The translations under genes and the position numbers were made by a program. DNA of 64,000 bases from the NCBI GenBank assembly GCA_041987545.1, contig JBHIWH010000010.1:1-64000 (forward strand), read 5' to 3'. The DNA comes from JAJRXR01 sp041987545. Lineage in GTDB: Bacteria; Planctomycetota; Phycisphaerae; Phycisphaerales; UBA1924. Below are positions 17,601 through 25,638 of the stretch, in pieces. Below the pieces are notes generated by a model. It did not search any database. It was not told where the DNA came from and saw nothing but the letters and a program-made list of their open reading frames with translations. Every line of letters starts with the position of its first letter. Position 1 is the first letter of the stretch.

Positions 17601-18000
17601 CGCCCCGCGTCGCCCCCGTCTCACCCCCCGACGCGAGCCTACCAGACGACCCCCGGATCCGAGTCTCCAGCCCCTGCACGAACCGCTCCAGCCGGTCCAC
17701 GCGGTCGGTCAGCGCCTCCAGGGACTCGGCGATCGCCGCCAGCAGCTCGCTCGGGTCCGCGGCCCGCAGGGCCTCGCGCCGCACCTCGTCGCGGCGCATC
17801 GGGCCCTTGCCGGTCAGCACCCAGTCCCCGTTGAGCTTCAGGGCGTGGCAGACGGCCGAGACGAACTCCACGCTGGGCGCCTGGCCCTGCATGTACCGCC
17901 GCACCGTCTCCGGATGGACCCCCGTCAGGTCCGACAGCGAGCGGTACGTCCGCTTGCCCACCGCCGCCGACAGCCGATCGTGCAGGCTTCCCCCGTCCAT
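17482..18000 (-). CDS. Helix-turn-helix (XRE-like) regulator
   Basis: 172 aa. The N-terminal DNA-binding domain is SLHDRLSAAVGKRTYRSLSD / LTGVHPETVRRYMQGQAPSV / EFVSAVCHALKLNGDWVLTG, the phage-repressor-like arrangement of short helices. It is followed by a coiled coil (LAAIAESLEALTDRVDRLER) likely used for dimerisation. The last ~40 residues are low complexity and overlap the next gene in another frame. ATG 18000 follows TAGTCT (18013-18008) by 7 nt. It may act on the AT-rich dyad just upstream (18086-18113), but this is inference. Confidence 0.75.
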   Translation of the reverse strand: MDGGSLHDRLSAAVGKRTYRSLSDLTGVHPETVRRYMQGQAPSVEFVSAVCHALKLNGDWVLTGKGPMRRDEVRREALRAADPSELLAAIAESLEALTDRVDRLERFVQGLETRIRGSSGRLASGGETGATRGDVEAKGADAHAAGAADRVRSAVAQRARADAGGAAAVGEP

Positions 18001-18044
18001 GCCGGCAAGACTACGCCCCCTGTTCGGCCAACGCGAGCCGATCA

Positions 18045-18113
18045 AACGAACATCTCGTCAAAATGATAGCATTATGTACGGTATTCGGACACAATATTGG
18101 GTGATCGTGTCCG
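18045..18113. repeat. AT-rich intergenic island with dyad CGGACAC / GTGTCCG
   Basis: The 181-bp gap between recG and the HTH gene contains an unusually AT-rich stretch (about 18045-18105: aaaatgatagcattatgtac and following). It includes a perfect 7-bp inverted repeat, CGGACAC (18086-18092) and GTGTCCG (18107-18113), separated by 14 nt. Neither side has the U-tract of a terminator. An operator for the neighbouring HTH protein is possible. Confidence 0.5.
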
Positions 18114-18181
18114 GCTTGCCCCGGGGATGTTCACCACAGATCCGTGGGCACTGTGCTCGGCGGCATCGTGAGGTTTTTGTG

Positions 18182-20341
18182 CTATCCCACGTCCGCCAGG
18201 CCCAGCGCCTCGCCGTGCGTGTGCATGAGCCGACGGCGGACCAGGGCGTCCGAGTCCCGGTCCAGCGTCGGCGCCCGGTCGATCCACGCCGCCGCGTCCC
18301 GCCTGGCCATCTCCAGCAGCTCCCGGTCCCGCCTCGGGTCGGCGATCCTGAAGGGCGCCACGCCCGACTGCCTCGAGCCGAACAGCTCGCCCATCCCGCG
18401 GATTTCCATGTCCTTCTCGGCCAGCACGAACCCGCTCGAAGTCTGCGCCATGACCTCCAGTCGCCTGGCCGCGTCCTCGGTCGTCGTCTCGCCGACAAGC
18501 ACGCACACCGACGACGCCGCTCCCCGCCCCACGCGCCCCCGCAGCTGGTGCAGCTGCGCGAGCCCGAACCGCTCGGCGTGCTCGACGACCATCACGCTCG
18601 CGTTGGGCACGTCCACGCCCACCTCGATCACCGTCGTCGCGACCAGCGCATCAATCAGACCGGCCCGGAAGCGACCCATGACCCGCTCGCGCGTCGAACG
18701 CTTCAGCCGCCCGTGCAGCGCCGCGACACGGAGCCCCGCGAGGGGCCCCTCCTCGAGTTCCTTGGTCAGTGCGCGCACGTCCCGCAGGTCCGCGCCCGCC
18801 GTCTGCCCCGAGTCGATCGCCGGCGCGACGACGTACGCCTGCTCGCCCCGCTCGATCCGTGACCGCACGAACTCGTAGACCTTCTCGCGATCCTCGGGCG
18901 TGACGACCCGCGTCTCGATCGGTGTCCGCCCGGGGGGCAGGCCGTCAATCGTCGAGACGTCCAGGTCGCCGAACTCCGTGATCGCCAGCGTCCTAGGGAT
19001 GGGCGTGGCGGTCATGACCAAGACATGCGGCGTGACCGTCTCGCCCTCCTCGCCCACGGTGCCCTTGGCCCGCAGGCTGGCCCGCTGGTGCACGCCGAAC
19101 CGGTGCTGCTCATCGATCACAACGACGGCCAGGTCCTTGAACCGGACCCGCTCGGTCAGCAGCGCATGCGTGCCGACCAGCAGATCGACCTCGCCCGCCG
19201 CCGCGCGCGCCAGGGCCGCGGCCCGGTCCGCGTCGTGCATCGCCCCCGTCAGCAGCGCGATCGAGACTCCGCCCGGCTTCCCGGACCGCCCCAGGATCTC
19301 CCGGATCGACTCGGCGTGCTGCTCGGCGAGGATCTCCGTCGGCGCCATCAACGCCGCCTGCTTCCCGCTCGCCACGCCCATCAGCATCGCGTACAGCGCC
19401 ACCAGCGTCTTGCCCGACCCCACGTCGCCCTGGATCAGCCGGTTGGTCGGCGTCTCCGATGACAAGTCCGCCGCGATCTCGCCCACGACCTTGTCCTGCC
19501 CCGGCGTCAGCTCGAACGGGAACAGCCCGCGGATACGAGCATCGACCTCGTCGTCCATGCGGAGCGCGGGCGCCCTGAGCGTCCGACGCAGGTGCGCCCT
19601 CTTCATCGCCACGCCCAGCTGCAGGAGCAGCAGCTCGTCGTAGATCAGGCGTCGGCGCCCGTTCTCGACCTCCGCCTCGTTCTGGGGCGCGTGCAGCATC
19701 CGGTACGCCTCGCGCAGCTCGGGCAGCTCCCGCTCGCGCCGGAAGTCCTCGTCCAGGTGGTCCTCGATCAGCGCCAGCGCCGGCCCGAGCACGAGCGCGA
19801 TTGCGTCCTCGACTTGGCGGCTCGTGACGCGCTCGGAGGCCGGGTAGACCGGGCGGAGGCGCTCGTCGCGGGCCTCGGGTTCGGGCGACTCGTCCTTGAT
19901 CTCCTCCCACTTGGGGTTGGCCAGCTGCACGCCGTCGCGCTGTGCGCGGGCCTTGCCCTGGACCCAGAGGCGCATCCCGGGCGTGATCTTGCCCTGCAAC
20001 CACGGCGCGTTGAACCAGACCAGGTCGAGCCTGGAGACGCCGTCGTGCAGGACGGCCTCGAAGCGGCGCTTGCGCCCGTAGCCGGCGAGTCTGGTCGCCG
20101 TCACCTCGCCCCGCGTCGAGACCACCGACCCGGGCGCCAGCTCGCCGATGGGCGCCTCGGCCTCCTCGCGCTCGTGCCGCATCGGGATGTGCGCCACCAG
20201 CCGCCCGACGTTCCACAGCCCGAGCGACCGCAGCTCGGCGGCCACCGCGGGCGAGATCCCCGCGACCTCGCCGATCGGCGTCGTCAGCCCGACGGCCCCG
20301 GGCGCGACGCGTCCCTCGGCGACCGGCTCGGCCCCGCCCAC
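18182..20341 (-). CDS. recG: ATP-dependent DNA helicase RecG
   Basis: Branch-migration helicase that remodels stalled forks and recombination intermediates, 719 aa. The N-terminal wedge/OB domain shows VGRLVAHIPMRHE and GEVTATRL. Helicase motifs are QGDVGSGKTLVALYAML (I), APTEILAEQH (Ia), LLTGAMHDADRA, GTHALL, VVIDEQHRFGVHQR (II), MTATPIPRTLAITEFGDLDV (III), GRLKRSTRERVMGRF, TTVIEVGVDVPNA (V) and HQLRGRVGRG (VI). The frame continues upstream, but GTG 20341 lies one base after the stop of the DUF971 gene (TGA-G-GTG) with GGGGGAGG just upstream, so this start is chosen. Confidence 0.95.
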   Translation of the reverse strand: MGGAEPVAEGRVAPGAVGLTTPIGEVAGISPAVAAELRSLGLWNVGRLVAHIPMRHEREEAEAPIGELAPGSVVSTRGEVTATRLAGYGRKRRFEAVLHDGVSRLDLVWFNAPWLQGKITPGMRLWVQGKARAQRDGVQLANPKWEEIKDESPEPEARDERLRPVYPASERVTSRQVEDAIALVLGPALALIEDHLDEDFRRERELPELREAYRMLHAPQNEAEVENGRRRLIYDELLLLQLGVAMKRAHLRRTLRAPALRMDDEVDARIRGLFPFELTPGQDKVVGEIAADLSSETPTNRLIQGDVGSGKTLVALYAMLMGVASGKQAALMAPTEILAEQHAESIREILGRSGKPGGVSIALLTGAMHDADRAAALARAAAGEVDLLVGTHALLTERVRFKDLAVVVIDEQHRFGVHQRASLRAKGTVGEEGETVTPHVLVMTATPIPRTLAITEFGDLDVSTIDGLPPGRTPIETRVVTPEDREKVYEFVRSRIERGEQAYVVAPAIDSGQTAGADLRDVRALTKELEEGPLAGLRVAALHGRLKRSTRERVMGRFRAGLIDALVATTVIEVGVDVPNASVMVVEHAERFGLAQLHQLRGRVGRGAASSVCVLVGETTTEDAARRLEVMAQTSSGFVLAEKDMEIRGMGELFGSRQSGVAPFRIADPRRDRELLEMARRDAAAWIDRAPTLDRDSDALVRRRLMHTHGEALGLADVG

Positions 20342-20342
20342 C

Positions 20343-20741
20343 TCAGCCTCCCCCCAGGCCCAGCGGGTTGTCGTGGCCCGGCCCCTCGTCGCCCGGCGCC
20401 CGCGTTCTCTCGCCCTCGGCCGGGTCGATCTCACGGAGATACGCCCACGTGTACAGCCCCGTCGAGTGCCCGTCTGAGAAGCTGATCCGGATCGCGTAGT
20501 TGCCGACCAGCTCGGCGTCGGTCGCGGTCAGCGCCCCGCCGCCGCCTCCACCGCCCGACGGCAGCACCGTGAGCGGGTTGATGTCCATGTGCCGGCGCAG
20601 CTCCCGCGCGTCGGCCGACGGTGACATCCGGCGCAGGTACTCGATCGTGTAGTAGGATCCCGTGCCGTCGGCCCACTCGACGGTCAGCCCGCGGTCCTTC
20701 TTCAGGTCGATGCGCGTCGGCGTGTCCGGCGTCTGGCCCAC
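20343..20741 (-). CDS. DUF971 domain protein
   Basis: 132 aa containing the DUF971/GBBH-like N-terminal domain: LTVEWADGTGSYYTIEYLRR near the start and NYAIRISFSDGHSTGLYTWA YLREI toward the end, the typical metal- or cluster-associated small fold found near iron-sulfur and Mrp proteins in other bacteria. A run of seven glycines sits between the two halves. The GTG start follows TAGAGT (20752-20747) by 5 nt. The gene is immediately upstream of recG and shares its transcript; a functional link to recG is not known to me. Confidence 0.8.
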   Translation of the reverse strand: MGQTPDTPTRIDLKKDRGLTVEWADGTGSYYTIEYLRRMSPSADARELRRHMDINPLTVLPSGGGGGGGALTATDAELVGNYAIRISFSDGHSTGLYTWAYLREIDPAEGERTRAPGDEGPGHDNPLGLGGG

Positions 20742-20764
20742 GACGGACTCTAGGAGATCGAGCC

Positions 20765-21658
20765 CTGGCCCAGACCGAGCCCCAGCCCGCCGTCGGCGCC
20801 CCGGCCGACCGACTCGCCGCCGCGATCGACCGCGCCGGCTCCTGCGCCTGCGTGGGCCTGGACCCGGTCCTCGAGCGTCTGCCCGCGCCCCTCCGCTCGG
20901 CCCGCGTCACGCCCGCCTCGGCGATCCAGGCGTTCTGCCTGGGGGTGATCGACGCGGTCGCCGACTCGGTCGGCGTGGTCAAGCCGCAGTCCGCGTGCTT
21001 CGAGCGCTACGGCGCCGAGGGCGTTGCAGCGCTGGGCGAGGTCGTCGCCCACGCCCGGGAGCGCGGCCTCGTCGTCGTGCTCGACGCCAAACGCGCGGAC
21101 ATCGCCAGCAGCGCCGGGCACTACGCCGCGGGCGCCGCCGCCCTGGGCGCCGACTGGATCACCCTCAGCCCGTACATGGGCCGCTCGACGATCGAGCCGT
21201 TCCTGGATGCGGGGCTGGGCGTGTTCGCACTCGCCCGCACGAGCAACCCGGACGCCGACGAGCTGCAGACCCTCGTGCTCCAGGACGGGCGGACGGTCGC
21301 CCAGCGCGTCTCGTCGATGATCGCCGACGTCGGCCGGGCCCGCCGCGGCTCGTCCGGACTGAGCGACGTCGGCGCCGTGGTCGGCGCGACCAAGGCGGCG
21401 GGCGAGGGCGCGCGGCTGCGCCAGATCATGCCCAACCAGGTCTTCCTCGTCCCGGGTGTCGGCGCGCAGGGCGGCACGGTCGAGGACGTGCGCCCGCTCG
21501 CGCGGGCCGGCGCGGGCTCTCCGGGCGCCCTGGGACTGGTCGTCAACGCCAGCCGCAGCGTGCTGTACCCCGAGGACGGCGGCGGCGACGACTGGCCCGA
21601 GGCCGTCGCACGCGCGGCCCGGAGCTTCGCCGACCCGCTCGGCGCCCTGCACGCCTGA
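20765..21658 (+). CDS. pyrF: Orotidine 5'-phosphate decarboxylase (group 2)
   Basis: Last step of UMP synthesis, decarboxylating OMP. About 297 aa, the length of the larger bacterial group. Motifs: CVGLDPVLERLP, VVKPQSACFERYG, the catalytic VVLDAKRADIASSAGHYA (D-x-K-x-x-D), TLSPYMGRSTIEPFL, ALARTSNP, VVGATKAAGEGARLR, FLVPGVGAQGG and GLVVNASRSVLYP. No ATG, GTG or TTG lies in frame between the divergent DUF971 start and the first motif. CTG 20765, 8 nt after TAGGAG, is the best start, which is unusual. It diverges from DUF971-recG with a 23-nt gap. Confidence 0.9.
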   Translation: MAQTEPQPAVGAPADRLAAAIDRAGSCACVGLDPVLERLPAPLRSARVTPASAIQAFCLGVIDAVADSVGVVKPQSACFERYGAEGVAALGEVVAHARERGLVVVLDAKRADIASSAGHYAAGAAALGADWITLSPYMGRSTIEPFLDAGLGVFALARTSNPDADELQTLVLQDGRTVAQRVSSMIADVGRARRGSSGLSDVGAVVGATKAAGEGARLRQIMPNQVFLVPGVGAQGGTVEDVRPLARAGAGSPGALGLVVNASRSVLYPEDGGGDDWPEAVARAARSFADPLGALHA

Positions 21659-21670
21659 GCGGTCACGACC

Positions 21671-21710
21671 AAAAAGAGGAAGCGCCCGCCGGCACGAGGC
21701 CAGCGGGCGC
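21671..21710 (-). terminator. Intrinsic terminator for the PEP-CTERM-like gene
   Basis: On the minus strand GCGCCCGC (21710-21703) pairs with GCGGGCGC (21689-21682), extended by three more pairs past one mismatch, with a 5-nt loop, followed by TTCCTCTTTTT. It sits between convergent pyrF and the exported-protein gene. Confidence 0.8.
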
Positions 21711-21743
21711 GAGGTGGGTCGGAACGAGGCCTTGGAAGCCGTA

Positions 21744-22436
21744 TCAGCGGCGCCTGCGGACGCCGGCGATCCCGAGCCCCATCGCCGAGAGCGCGAGCAC
21801 GCCCGGCGCGGGGATGTCCATGATGCCGTCGGCCTGGGCGGAGACGCCCTCGAAAGACTCGGCGAAGAACTCGGCGTTGGGCTGCTGGAGCAGCAGCGAG
21901 ACGGCGCCGAAGAGATTCTCGACACCGAAGTCGGTCGAGAAGCTGCCGCCCGACGGCCCGTCGAACGTGCCGTTGCCGCCCGAGGAGTCGAACATGAAGT
22001 CGGCGCCCGTGCCGCCGTAGAACGTGAACCCGAGGCCGGCGCCGCTCCAGCTGCCCGCGAACGAGCCCATGAGCACGTCGCCGTCGGCGTCCACGATGGT
22101 GAACGTGCCAGACCCGTCGGCGGTCTTGGCGATCGAGTTGATGTTCTCGACGGTGATCTCGAAGTGCACCGAGGCGGGGGCGCCGTCGATGTCCCCCGAG
22201 TCGTACCTGGCCGTGCTCGTCCCCCCGAGCAGGCGGGTGACGTCGCCGGTCGAGTTGACGGTGCCGTCCGCGACGAACATGCCTCCCCCGAGGCCCTCGT
22301 CGAAGCTGAAGCTGGCGGCCAGATCGGTAAAGCCGAACGAGGCGTCGATGTCCGCCTGGGCGGTCGTCACGCTCGCTCCAAGCGCAACGATCGCGGCCGC
22401 GCCCGCGGCGCGGGTGATCTCTCTCAGTCGAAGCAT
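21744..22436 (-). CDS. Exported PEP-CTERM-like protein
   Basis: 230 aa. Signal peptide (AAGAAAIVALGASVTTAQA, cleavage near 28), then a beta-rich Gly/Ser/Asp-rich body without recognised catalytic motifs, and a C-terminal sorting-like tail IPAPGVLALSAMGLGIAGVR followed by RRR. This P-x-P-G, helix, Arg-cluster arrangement is the PEP-CTERM/exosortase type (family knowledge). AAGGAG lies 10 nt before the ATG. Its terminator is at 21671-21710. Ligand or function unknown; surface location inferred. Confidence 0.8.
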   Translation of the reverse strand: MLRLREITRAAGAAAIVALGASVTTAQADIDASFGFTDLAASFSFDEGLGGGMFVADGTVNSTGDVTRLLGGTSTARYDSGDIDGAPASVHFEITVENINSIAKTADGSGTFTIVDADGDVLMGSFAGSWSGAGLGFTFYGGTGADFMFDSSGGNGTFDGPSGGSFSTDFGVENLFGAVSLLLQQPNAEFFAESFEGVSAQADGIMDIPAPGVLALSAMGLGIAGVRRRR

Positions 22437-22699
22437 GGGGGAACGCTCCTTGCTACTTCGTCACGTATTGGGAGCCAACCCCCACCGGGGGCCGGACTCT
22501 GCTGCACACACCTTCAAGATGCCTCGTGCCCGCCGGAGTGCCACCCGACCGTGTTGATTTCTTGCCACAAGTCCCAGAATCACAGGTCGTCCCGCCGCCC
22601 GGGGCCCGCATTCCGGGACGCAGGACATCCCCCGAACGCCACTCTGGACGGTCGGCTGGTCTCGGGATTCGGGTGTCGTGGGGGGCGCCGCGGGGGGCG

Positions 22700-23245
22700 T
22701 CACATCGGCTTCTTGCCGATCGTCACGTCGTAGACCTCGAGCAGCTTCTGCTTGTCGAAGATCATCTCCTGGCGGGTCAGGCCGACGATGTCGTACTCGG
22801 TGGTCAGCTCGATCGCGTCCACCGGGCAGGCCTCCTCGCACATCCCGCAGTAGATGCACCGCAGCTCGTCGATCTCGAACTTGGCCGGGTACTTCTCCCG
22901 GTCGTCCCAGGGGCTCTCGGCGGCGGTGATGTGGATGCAGTTGGCCGGGCAGATCGTCGGGCACATCATGCACGCGACGCACTTGACCCTGCCGTCCTCG
23001 TCCTTGTTCAGCCGGTGCACGCCCCGGAAGTTGGAGGGCTCCTGGCCGCCCTCCTCGGGCGAGTACTGCTCGCGGCGCTGCTCCGGGTACTGGATCGTGC
23101 GGCTGGTCTTGCCCTGGCCGAAGGACGTGAAGAAATGCCGCATCGTCGTCCGGAAGCCCTTGAGGACCTCGGGCAGGTAGACCGCCTCGCTCCGGTTCAG
23201 GGGGGCGGCCTGGATGCGGATGATCTCGTCCTCGCGGATCGCCAT
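22700..23245 (-). CDS. nuoI: NADH-quinone oxidoreductase subunit I (NuoI), 2x[4Fe-4S]
   Basis: Hydrophilic iron-sulfur subunit of complex I that carries clusters N6a and N6b toward quinone, 181 aa. Two ferredoxin motifs: CVACMMCPTICPANCIHI and CIYCGMCEEACPVDAIEL. All eight cluster cysteines are present. The N-terminal amphipathic segment LPEVLKGFRTTMRHFFTSFG is typical. It stands alone here: no other nuo genes are visible in the window. TATACT at 23259-23254 lies 8 nt before the ATG. A related electron-transfer ferredoxin is possible but less likely. Confidence 0.9.
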   Translation of the reverse strand: MAIREDEIIRIQAAPLNRSEAVYLPEVLKGFRTTMRHFFTSFGQGKTSRTIQYPEQRREQYSPEEGGQEPSNFRGVHRLNKDEDGRVKCVACMMCPTICPANCIHITAAESPWDDREKYPAKFEIDELRCIYCGMCEEACPVDAIELTTEYDIVGLTRQEMIFDKQKLLEVYDVTIGKKPM

Positions 23246-23253
23246 CGGGGCCC

Positions 23254-23348
23254 AGTATAGCGCCCGGCCCGGGCCCCTCCGGGCCGCCCGAATCGGCCCG
23301 CGGGCGGCGTCAACCGGGCGCCCGCGCGCGCCCGGGATCGGGTAGACT
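23254..23348. promoter_or_regulatory. Divergent -10 boxes (nuoI and 23356 gene)
   Basis: TATACT on the minus strand (23259-23254), 8 nt before the nuoI ATG, and TAGACT on the plus strand (23343-23348), 7 nt before ATG 23356. No ribosome binding site is seen for either, consistent with leaderless transcripts in both directions. Confidence 0.6.
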
Positions 23349-23355
23349 CGCGCCC

Positions 23356-24201
23356 ATGCCCGGGCGGTCGAGCAAGCCGCTGTTTGAGCTGATGAGCGCC
23401 CGCCGCGCCTCGGCGGCCGCGTCCACCCGCGTTCCGCCAGCGCCCAGGCCCAAGGCCCCCCGACCGGCCCCGTCCGAGCCGGTGGCCGTCAAGCCCCCGC
23501 CCCCGCCGCCCGACCCCGGCTCGCGCCCCTTCGTGACGATCCCGACGACGACCCTGTATGTCGCCATCGTGGTGGTCTTCGCGTTCTGCCTGCTGGCGTA
23601 CGTCGTCGGCTACTCGCTGGGCCAGCGCGCCGGCGAGCGGGCCTGGGTCCAGGCCAGCCTGGGCGAGGACGCGGGCGGCGAGCCCATCGTCGACCCCGTC
23701 CTCGAGGACGCGACCAGCCGGGCCGGGTCCGACACCCAGGGCCGGGATCTCCAGGGCCGGAACCCGGGCCGCCAGGCCCCCTCCCGCGCGGGCGCCGCCC
23801 CGGCGTCGCCCCCCCAGAACCCGGCCCCCTCGATCGTGGACGACGGCCCGATCCTGACCTCCGCCGGCCGGGTCGCCGCCGACCCCCGGATCCCGGAGAC
23901 CAACTACCTCCAGATGGGGGACCTCCCGGAATCGCACGCCCGGGCGGCGATCGAGTACTTCGCCGCACGGGGCGAGCGTCTGATCGCGATCCCGCTTGAA
24001 GACGGCCCGGGCTCGTCCAATGATCCGAGGTTCCGGCTCTTCTCGCTGGAGGCCCCGATCCCGTCGGGGCAGTTCAGCCAGATGGGTCCGGAGCGGCGCG
24101 AGCACAAGCGGCGGGTGGCCGAGATCGGCGACCGCTGGCGTCGCGAGGAGCGGGGTGGGTCCGACTTCTCGAGCGCCTTCTACAGCCTGTACCGCCCGTA
24201 G
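23356..24201 (+). CDS. Bitopic membrane protein with Pro-rich N terminus
   Basis: 281 aa. The first ~55 residues are cytoplasmic and Pro/Ala-rich. One membrane helix follows (TLYVAIVVVFAFCLLAYVVG), then a low-complexity linker and a C-terminal domain beginning at about residue 195 (NYLQMGDLPESHARAAIEYF AARGERLIAIP). The C-terminal pattern resembles SPOR-like or substrate-binding alpha/beta modules that begin 'YLQxG', but the match is too weak to name. ATG 23356 has a TAGACT box 7 nt upstream. Confidence 0.65.
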   Translation: MPGRSSKPLFELMSARRASAAASTRVPPAPRPKAPRPAPSEPVAVKPPPPPPDPGSRPFVTIPTTTLYVAIVVVFAFCLLAYVVGYSLGQRAGERAWVQASLGEDAGGEPIVDPVLEDATSRAGSDTQGRDLQGRNPGRQAPSRAGAAPASPPQNPAPSIVDDGPILTSAGRVAADPRIPETNYLQMGDLPESHARAAIEYFAARGERLIAIPLEDGPGSSNDPRFRLFSLEAPIPSGQFSQMGPERREHKRRVAEIGDRWRREERGGSDFSSAFYSLYRP

Positions 24202-24232
24202 CAACGGGCGGGCGAGACGACGGAGACGTGTC

Positions 24233-24391
24233 ATGAGCCTCGACCGATCGCTGAAGACCAAGGGCGCCCTGGCCGGCAAGCGGTCCGTCATGACACGGGC
24301 CGAGCGCGTCGAATCCCTCAAGGCCGACAAGAAGCTCGACACCAAGAAGGACTCGCCCCTCGGCCTTCCCAAGACGAAGGTCAAGGAATAG
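24233..24391 (+). CDS. Small basic protein, TIGR04137-type
   Basis: 52 aa, strongly basic: MSLDRSLKTKGALAGKRSVM followed by TRAERVESLKADKKLD and GLPKTKVK. This matches the short basic protein conserved in Planctomycetes, Verrucomicrobia and Chlamydiae (TIGR04137-type, from memory), with invariant MSLD.SL, N/SV.TR.ER...L and GLPK. A link to the ribosome has been suggested but is not established to my knowledge. A CGGAGACG before the ATG may serve as ribosome binding site. It lies 31 nt after the upstream gene. Confidence 0.8.
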   Translation: MSLDRSLKTKGALAGKRSVMTRAERVESLKADKKLDTKKDSPLGLPKTKVKE

Positions 24392-24434
24392 GTCCCCGGG
24401 CGCCCCGCGCCCCGCATCCGCAATATCCTCGGGC

Positions 24435-25634
24435 ATGGACTTCGACCGCCTGATCTCCGACCGGGCCCGCGCGATCGACGCGTCCGGGATCCGCAAGATC
24501 TTCGACGCCGCGAGCCGGCTCACCGACCCGATCAACCTCTCGATCGGCCAGCCCGACTTCCCGGTGCCCGAGCAGATCCGTGCGGGCGCCGTCCGCGCGA
24601 TCGACGCGAACCGGAACGGGTACTCGCCCACCCAGGGCATCCCCGAGCTGCTCGAGCGCATCGTCAGCTGGCTCAACGTGGACCTGGGCTGGTACGTCAT
24701 GCCCGCCAGCGCCGCGGCCGGCCCGGGCGCCTCCGCCCTCGTCACCACCGGCACCTCGGGCGCCCTCAGCCTCGCGCTGCTGGCGATCCTCGGCCCGGGC
24801 GACGAGCTGGTCGTCCCCGACCCGTACTTCGTCGCCTACCCGCACCTGGTCCGGATGTGCGGCGCCGAGCCCGTGCTCTGCGACACCGAGCCCGACCTGC
24901 GGATGACCGCCGAGCGCGTCGAGCCCCTGATCACCGACCGCACCAAGGCCGTCCTGTACAACTCACCCTCCAACCCGTGCGGCACGGTCGGCTCGGTCGA
25001 CGAATGCCGCGACCTGCTCGAGCTCTGCCGCGACCGCGGCGTCCTGCTCATCTCCGACGAGATCTACGACGAGTTCACCTACGACGACTCGCTCACCGAC
25101 AGGGCACGGGGCGACGACTCCATCAGGCGCTGCCCGAGCCCGGCCCGGTTCGACGGCGCCAGCGCCGACGTGCTGCTTATCCGCGGGTTCGGCAAGACGT
25201 ACGGGTGCACCGGCTGGCGCCTCGGGTACGCCGCCGGCCCCGCGCCCCTGCTGGCCCAGATGGCCAAGCTCCAGCAGTACACCTTCGTGTGCGCACCGGC
25301 GCCGCTCCAGGTCGGGGTCGCCGAGAGCTTCGACGTGCCCATGGAGGCGCACGTCCGCGAGTACCAGCGCCGCCGCGACCTGGTCGTCGAGCGGCTGTCG
25401 GCCGTCACCGACGTCCCGACCCCGGGCGGCGCGTTCTACGCGTTCCCCAAGGTCCCCGAGCATCTCGGGCTCACGGGCTCGGCGTTCGTCGAGCGCTGCA
25501 TCCAGCGCAACGTCCTGGTCATCCCGGGCGGCGTGTTCAGCTCCCGCGACGACCGGTTCCGCGTCAGCTACGCGACCAGCCTCCCCCAGCTGGAGAAGGG
25601 CCTGGACATCCTGGTCGAGCTCATGCGGGGCTGA
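24435..25634 (+). CDS. PLP-dependent class I/II aminotransferase
   Basis: 399 aa fold-type I aminotransferase, aspartate aminotransferase-like. Visible: substrate/fold motifs INLSIGQPDFPVPEQI and NGYSPTQGIPELLERI, the PLP-phosphate region TTGTSGALSLALL, NSPSNPCGTV (Asn, Pro), SDEIYDEFTYDD (Asp and Tyr), the Schiff-base Lys in IRGFGKTYGCTGWRLGY, and the C-terminal substrate Arg in DDRFRVSYATS. The amino-acid preference cannot be read; broad aspartate/alanine/aromatic members all share these motifs. TATCCT at 24424-24429 lies 5 nt before the ATG. Confidence 0.9.
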   Translation: MDFDRLISDRARAIDASGIRKIFDAASRLTDPINLSIGQPDFPVPEQIRAGAVRAIDANRNGYSPTQGIPELLERIVSWLNVDLGWYVMPASAAAGPGASALVTTGTSGALSLALLAILGPGDELVVPDPYFVAYPHLVRMCGAEPVLCDTEPDLRMTAERVEPLITDRTKAVLYNSPSNPCGTVGSVDECRDLLELCRDRGVLLISDEIYDEFTYDDSLTDRARGDDSIRRCPSPARFDGASADVLLIRGFGKTYGCTGWRLGYAAGPAPLLAQMAKLQQYTFVCAPAPLQVGVAESFDVPMEAHVREYQRRRDLVVERLSAVTDVPTPGGAFYAFPKVPEHLGLTGSAFVERCIQRNVLVIPGGVFSSRDDRFRVSYATSLPQLEKGLDILVELMRG

Positions 25635-25638
25635 CGAC

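Noticed and set aside
18074..18184. Small plus-strand frame in the AT-rich island starting at ATG 18074
   Set aside because: It continues as an antisense frame into recG and has no ribosome binding site or recognisable product.
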